A DNA stretch of 64,000 bases. It comes from JAYPHU01 sp964611435 (GTDB lineage: Bacteria; Pseudomonadota; Alphaproteobacteria; Rhodospirillales; UBA2165). The position numbers and the translations under genes are program-made. Every line of letters begins with the position of its first letter. Within the stretch, counting starts at the first letter, position 1. The DNA is taken from positions 51,248 to 115,247 of the forward strand of contig CAZSXT010000009.1 of NCBI GenBank assembly GCA_964611435.1, given 5' to 3'. This document shows positions 60,108 through 64,000 of this stretch, piece after piece. The notes beneath the pieces are model-generated. The model was not told the origin of the DNA, ran no database searches, and worked only from the letters and a program-made list of their open reading frames with translations.

Positions 60108-61360
60108 TCGTCCGTCTCTCCCCGTTCATAGAGGGCATCGCGGCCGATCTTGTCGATGCACAGTTCCGCCGTCCAAGGCAGCATTAACGACCCGCAACGG
60201 CTGTCCCGATACAGCCGCTCCAGATGCAGGGATTTCAGCATGGATTGACCGCCGCAGGTGCGGATCGCCAGCCGGCACAGATCATTGGCGTTCTCCATGA
60301 CGGTATACTGAGCGGCCCAAGCCCGCATGATTTGCGATTTGGACGGGTTAGGCCTGGCGTCATTCAGCATCTGGACCCAGATCGCCTTGGTCTGCTCCAG
60401 TTTGACGAACATCTCCGCAACCGCGATTTGCTTGGTCGGGTACATGCGGCGTTTCACTGGCGGCGTGCCCGGCATCTCGCCGCGCAGATATTTCACCGTG
60501 AAATCGTACGCCGCCTGCGCAATCCCCATGTAAGAGGGGGTGAGCGACGTGAACATGTGGGGCCAGCGGCTGGCGGCCTGGAAGTACACACCCTGGGGCA
60601 TCAATGCCTCGTCGTCCTTTACGAACACGTCTTCGAAAATCAGGTTTCGCGACACCGTGCCTCTCATACCCAGCGGGTCCCAGTCGCCTTCAACCCGGAC
60701 GCCCTTGGTCTTAGCCGGGACGGCCATATACATCGTGTCCCGCCGGCTGAGCCGGGGCTTCTCTTCCGTGCACAGAACACCGTAATAGTCGGCGGAACCG
60801 GCAAGGGAGGCGAAGATTTTCTTGCCGTTGATGCGCCAGCCGCCTTTTTCCCGCGTTGCCGTGGTGCCGAAGGGTTTGAACCCGGCCGCTGCGGCGCCGC
60901 CCTCCGAGAACGGCTGCGCGTAAATCGCGCCTTTCTTGAGGATTCGTTCGTAATGCATCGCCCGGCGGCGGTTATGGTTGCGGCGGTCCTCCTTGGACAT
61001 GGGCAGGTCATCCGCCAGGTCGCCGGTCCAAAGACAAGAGCTCACATGCATATTAAAGGTCAGCGCCGTCGAGCCGCAGTAGCGCCCGATTTCGGCCGCC
61101 GCCATGGAGTAAGATTTTAGGTCGGCGCCCATCCCTTTGTATTTTTTGGGGATACAGATGCCCAGCAGGCCGGCCTTGTGCATGTCTTTGTAATTGGCCA
61201 TGGGAAAGACGGCGTCCCGGTCCCACTTGTCTCCTCGGGCGGCAAATTTTGATTGCCCAAGTTCGCGGGCGATGGTGCACAGTTTCGCCTGCTGCCGGTT
61301 TAACCCGTACGACTTCGGATCAAACATCGGTGCATCGAGTTCTGCTTTTGCTTTGGCCAT
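60104..61360 (-). CDS. Acyl-CoA-dehydrogenase-fold flavoprotein lacking the usual catalytic glutamate
   Basis: 418 residues. The ACAD fold is evident: AAAEIGRYCGSTALTFNMHVS, the FAD-binding GWRINGKKIFASLAGSADYYGVLC, GDWDPLGMRGTVSRNLIFEDVFV, and a C-terminal QSMLKSLHLERLYRDSRCGSLMLPWTAEL. In acyl-CoA dehydrogenases the last region has IYEGT with the catalytic Glu; here it reads MLPWT, with Pro395 at that place. The alternative glutamate site of isovaleryl-CoA dehydrogenases (helix before MGIAQAAYDF) has no Glu either. The protein might be a hydroxylase like the group D flavin monooxygenases that share this fold, or use another base. Its position behind a NicX-like dioxygenase gene makes a ring hydroxylase attractive (inference). 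Confidence 0.85.
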   Translation of the reverse strand: MAKAKAELDAPMFDPKSYGLNRQQAKLCTIARELGQSKFAARGDKWDRDAVFPMANYKDMHKAGLLGICIPKKYKGMGADLKSYSMAAAEIGRYCGSTALTFNMHVSSCLWTGDLADDLPMSKEDRRNHNRRRAMHYERILKKGAIYAQPFSEGGAAAAGFKPFGTTATREKGGWRINGKKIFASLAGSADYYGVLCTEEKPRLSRRDTMYMAVPAKTKGVRVEGDWDPLGMRGTVSRNLIFEDVFVKDDEALMPQGVYFQAASRWPHMFTSLTPSYMGIAQAAYDFTVKYLRGEMPGTPPVKRRMYPTKQIAVAEMFVKLEQTKAIWVQMLNDARPNPSKSQIMRAWAAQYTVMENANDLCRLAIRTCGGQSMLKSLHLERLYRDSRCGSLMLPWTAELCIDKIGRDALYERGETDE

Positions 61361-61363
61361 GAT

Positions 61364-62143
61364 TTAATCCTTCCTGATCTGATCTAAAAATTGCCGGAGC
61401 GTGTCGTCAAACACGTCCGGTATCTGCATATTGGCGAGATGCCCTGCGCCTGACAGGCACACGTAATCCGCCCCCGGAATCTTGGAGGCCATCTTCTCCA
61501 TCATCGGCGCCGGCGCATTCTGGTCCAATTCCCCCGCGATGAGCAGCATTGGCATCCGGAGGTTCGCCAGATTGTCCCGCCGGTCAAAGGTCACCAGACA
61601 ATGCATGGCGGCCTTATAGGTCTCGACCGGCACGTTGGACATGCTGCGCATCGCCATCTCCACACCTTTTGGATTAGCGTTTTCGGTCAGCATGCCGGGG
61701 GTCATCTCGGCGGCCAGGTCGGCCATGCTTCTTCCGGCCTCCAGCGGCGCAAGGCGGGATGCGATGAATTTTTGTTGAAAATCGCCGTCGGGCCGGCCAA
61801 AGGCCGGGCTGGTCGCGGATAATATAAGGCTGGTTATCCGTTCCGGATGGTCGGCCGCCGCCTGTTGGGCCACCATGCCGCCCATGGAGTGGCCGACGAC
61901 ATGCGCCTGATCGATCTCAAGATGATCCATCAGCCGGAACATCGCGTCCGCCAGCCCTTCGAAGGTCATGGGGGAGATGATTTCCGAGCCGCCATAGCCC
62001 GGCATGTCCCAGGCAATGGTCCGGTAGGCATCGGAAAAGCTATCGATTTGAAAGTCCCAGCTGTGGGCGTCGCCGCCGATCCCGTGCAGGAAGATCAGGG
62101 CGTCACCGCGGCCTTTCTCGACATGGTTGACGGCGAAACTCAT
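61364..62143 (-). CDS. Alpha/beta-fold hydrolase (PcaD/NicD-like)
   Basis: 259 residues. The oxyanion region is ALIFLHGIGGDAHSWDFQI, the nucleophile elbow GHSMGGMVAQQ, the acid LLIAGELDQNAP, and the histidine LSGAGHLANMQ, so the catalytic triad is intact. It resembles 3-oxoadipate enol-lactonase and N-formylmaleamate deformylase NicD, which are related. Its ATG overlaps the end of the NicX-like gene. If the pathway parallels nicotinate degradation, it would hydrolyse the ring-opened product; otherwise a lactone or ester. Confidence 0.92.
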   Translation of the reverse strand: MSFAVNHVEKGRGDALIFLHGIGGDAHSWDFQIDSFSDAYRTIAWDMPGYGGSEIISPMTFEGLADAMFRLMDHLEIDQAHVVGHSMGGMVAQQAAADHPERITSLILSATSPAFGRPDGDFQQKFIASRLAPLEAGRSMADLAAEMTPGMLTENANPKGVEMAMRSMSNVPVETYKAAMHCLVTFDRRDNLANLRMPMLLIAGELDQNAPAPMMEKMASKIPGADYVCLSGAGHLANMQIPDVFDDTLRQFLDQIRKD

Positions 62144-63186
62144 GCGTAGTCGCCGGCCAGCTTGCCGTCTTCGACGACCGCACTGCCGTCCAGTTTGACG
62201 GTGCAGTGGTTCATCGGCAGGTCGAAATGACCCAGGGTGAACCGCTTGGCAAACTCGTTGGCCCCGGTGGAATACAGGAAATTACCGGCATAGGCGCGAA
62301 GCTCGGTGCCATTGATGTCGTGTTGGTCGTACATGGTAAGCGCCTCATAGCGCGCACCCTCGTTCATCCCCCAGCCCACGTGGGAGGTGCCGTAAGCGTC
62401 CCTGTCGCCCCAGCTTTCCATGTAGCGCCGGAACAGTTCTGCGTCCGTGCCGTCGCCATCGATCTTGGTGACATAGTCGTCTTCGATGGTCAGAACGACC
62501 TGAGTTTCCAGATAGCGTTTGAAAGTCAGGTTGATGTCGCCCACATCCATCACCAGCTTGCCGTTGACGGCGCCGGCCAGGGGAAAGGCGACAACGATGC
62601 CGCCGGGCCAGTGCGCCACGGTCTTGGGCCGGTCACAATAGCCCCAGACGCCGGCGCTGATCGCACCTTCCATCTTGACCGTGAGATCAGAACCGGCGGC
62701 GGACGTCACCGTCATTTCCTTGGCGCCCCGCACATGCTTGACCGCCAGCTTGACTTTTTCCTCAAGGTCCGGCGTTGGCAGCAAGCGCTCCAGCGCTTCC
62801 GGGTGTTCGTTGGAAATCATGAAATGCCGGGCGCCCGATTGTACAATTTCCGGCAGTTCCGGTGCGTGCAACATGCCCTCGACGGTGAGATCGACCACCA
62901 TGGTGCAGGCCTTCAACGCAGCGATGGTGGGGCCATGCCCCTGCACCGCGTTGGACGCGCCGGTCGAGCGCACGGGCACGCCCGCTTCTTGGGGCGGGGT
63001 CGGCACCACCACATGACACGGCCTGGCGCCCATGCGGATCAGGGCAAGCTCGGCCAGATGAACATTAACTTGGCGTGACTGGGTCTCGGACAAGATGGCG
63101 ATTTCCTCGCCGGGCTCGACCTTGCACAACTCAAACGCCTTGACGAAGGTTTCGATCCATTTGGCTTCTATGCGGTCCGTGAACAT
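62140..63186 (-). CDS. NicX-like 2,5-dihydroxypyridine 5,6-dioxygenase family protein
   Basis: 348 residues aligned by eye with Pseudomonas putida NicX over the C-terminal two-thirds: AGSDLTVKMEGAISAGVWGYCDRP, HWPGGIVVAFP, LVMDVGDINLTFKRYL, YGTSHVGWGMNEGA, YAGNFLYSTGAN and GHFDLPMNHC. The three residues reported as iron ligands in NicX (two His and one Asp, from memory His265, His318, Asp320) correspond to His269, His320 and Asp322. NicX opens the ring of 2,5-dihydroxypyridine to N-formylmaleamate. It is the first gene of the operon, with a TCCTCCC-type ribosome site (GGGAGGA in sense) before ATG 63186. The actual substrate may differ. Confidence 0.88.
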   Translation of the reverse strand: MFTDRIEAKWIETFVKAFELCKVEPGEEIAILSETQSRQVNVHLAELALIRMGARPCHVVVPTPPQEAGVPVRSTGASNAVQGHGPTIAALKACTMVVDLTVEGMLHAPELPEIVQSGARHFMISNEHPEALERLLPTPDLEEKVKLAVKHVRGAKEMTVTSAAGSDLTVKMEGAISAGVWGYCDRPKTVAHWPGGIVVAFPLAGAVNGKLVMDVGDINLTFKRYLETQVVLTIEDDYVTKIDGDGTDAELFRRYMESWGDRDAYGTSHVGWGMNEGARYEALTMYDQHDINGTELRAYAGNFLYSTGANEFAKRFTLGHFDLPMNHCTVKLDGSAVVEDGKLAGDYA

Positions 63187-63314
63187 TTTGGATTTCCTCC
63201 CGGTCGGCGACCGTCTGTTTTCTTTGTGGTGTGAGGAAAATTAAACCGTACTCGCGCCTGGCGATCAACGGCCCAGCCTCAACACCTGACAATAGCAGGA
63301 CGATAATTATATGT

Positions 63315-63333
63315 AAATGGATATATTCCATTT
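63315..63333. promoter_or_regulatory. Inverted repeat between the NicX-like operon and its MarR gene, candidate operator
   Basis: AAATGGA at 63315-63321 and TCCATTT at 63327-63333 are perfect arms around TATAT, an AT-rich 19-bp site typical for MarR dimers. A direct repeat TTGAAT (63332-63337 and 63343-63348) follows. The site lies 128 bases before the NicX-like start and 52 bases before marR, so it may serve both directions. Confidence 0.65.
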
Positions 63334-63385
63334 GAATATAAATTGAATTTCGTATAGTTTAAGCGCCAGTGCCGGAGGGGGTCAC

Positions 63386-63844
63386 ATGTCGGATCAGCCG
63401 CTGACGAGCGTGGAACATGATATCAATGCCTATCTGCCGTACCTGCTGGCCCATGCCTCTGCGATGGTGTCCCGGCAGGTTGACGATATGGCGGCCGCTC
63501 AAGATCTCTCCCGGAACGAAGTAAAGGTGCTGATGGTGTTGATTGGTATGACGGAGGACCAAGCGGGCATTTCCTTGAAGGAGTTGGCGGAGATTATGAT
63601 TGTCAAACAGCCGACCCTGAGCCGCGTGGTGGATGGGATGGTGCGGGACGGGTTGGTGGTCCGCCGGACCACAGATGCGGACCGCCGCGCCGTCGCCCTA
63701 CGCTTGACTCCAAAAGGCCGCCGCCGGGCTGAGCCCCTGTTGGACCAAGCGGGCGAACAGGATAGCGACCTCCGCCGGCGCCTCGGCGCCAAAAACGCGG
63801 ATCAACTGATCCGGCTGTTGAACGACGTTATCGGCGCCGGTTAG
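63386..63844 (+). CDS. MarR-family transcriptional regulator of the NicX-like operon
   Basis: 152 residues from ATG 63386, with GGAGGGGG just upstream. The winged-helix core reads LSRNEVKVLMVLIGMTEDQAGISLKELAEIMIVKQPTLSRVVDGMVRDGLVVRRTTDADRRAVALRLTPKG. It is divergent from the four-gene catabolic operon. In P. putida the nic genes are also under a MarR-type repressor (NicR), so a similar circuit is likely here. The ligand would be a pathway substrate (inference). Confidence 0.92.
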   Translation: MSDQPLTSVEHDINAYLPYLLAHASAMVSRQVDDMAAAQDLSRNEVKVLMVLIGMTEDQAGISLKELAEIMIVKQPTLSRVVDGMVRDGLVVRRTTDADRRAVALRLTPKGRRRAEPLLDQAGEQDSDLRRRLGAKNADQLIRLLNDVIGAG

Positions 63845-63907
63845 AAAACGCTGAAATTAAGCGTTTCCTCGCGCGGTCACTTTCGATAAAAAAGGTCTCC
63901 CAAATGC

Positions 63908-64000
63908 GGAGGGGTGGCCGAGCGGCTGAAGGCGCCGGTTTGCTAAACCGGTATAGGGTGTCAAGCTCTATCGAGGGTTCGAATCCCTCTCCCTCCGCCA
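63908..64000 (+). tRNA. tRNA-Ser (GCU anticodon)
   Basis: 93 bases ending in encoded CCA at the last base of the window. The acceptor stem GGAGGGG pairs with TCCCTCC, followed by discriminator G. The anticodon arm CCGGTTTGCTAAACCGG carries GCT. The long variable arm (TATAGGGTGTCAAGCTCTATCGA region) and GGTTCGAATCC T-arm are typical of tRNA-Ser. It reads AGC/AGU codons. Confidence 0.97.

Noticed and set aside
62206..63078. A 290-codon open frame on the plus strand
   Set aside because: Antisense to the NicX-like gene, which has conserved metal ligands; no motif on the other strand.
1..64000. CRISPR array, prophage or insertion sequence
   Set aside because: No regularly spaced repeats, cas genes, integrase, transposase or phage structural genes are visible; the repeats found are short palindromes.

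Overview
The window is a piece of an alphaproteobacterial chromosome, probably from a Rhodospirillales-like lineage. This is inferred from gene content: a DivK cell-cycle regulator, an RpoH-type sigma factor, HisZ next to PurA, the pyrB plus non-catalytic dihydroorotase pair, GatCAB, tripartite tricarboxylate transporters, and GC-rich coding DNA with GTG and TTG starts. I see no plasmid, phage or insertion-sequence gene and no CRISPR array. A complete tRNA-Ser(GCU) ends exactly at the right edge.

Left part (1-13.6 kb) is accessory metabolism. A TctB-TctA-TctC uptake system is surrounded by two Gfo/Idh/MocA dehydrogenases, a beta-hydroxyacid dehydrogenase, a cupin, an Ldh2-type dehydrogenase and a GntR/UTRA regulator. 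A 14-bp motif occurs both upstream of tctC and upstream of gntR, so this looks like one regulon for an unidentified organic or sugar acid. It is followed by an HxlR regulator and a taurine/nitrate-type ABC importer (one binding protein, one ATPase, two permeases and a small membrane protein).

Middle part (13.6-46.2 kb) is mostly core genome: a JAMM peptidase, rluD, rpoH, a pseudokinase with a membrane partner, purA, hisZ, a glycosyltransferase, a Crp-type regulator, divK, rpmG (missed by a 60-codon cutoff), an S41 protease, rnr, topA, dprA, plsY, a pseudo-dihydroorotase, pyrB, a three-PAS histidine kinase, ruvX, a TauE exporter, nrdAB and gatCAB.

Right part (46.2-64 kb) is accessory again. 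It holds a flavocytochrome c sulfide dehydrogenase pair, a siderophore-interacting reductase, transporters, and a homogentisate operon (hmgA, fahA and a P450) divergent from a MarR gene across a perfect 22-bp palindrome. Next come an MlaC-like protein and a protein resembling a degenerate GGDEF domain. Last is a tightly coupled four-gene operon: a NicX-like ring-opening dioxygenase, an alpha/beta hydrolase, an acyl-CoA-dehydrogenase-fold protein lacking the usual catalytic glutamate, and an acyl-CoA ligase. It is divergent from its own MarR gene. This operon is the best candidate for an undescribed catabolic pathway, possibly for an N-heteroaromatic or related hydroxylated ring compound.
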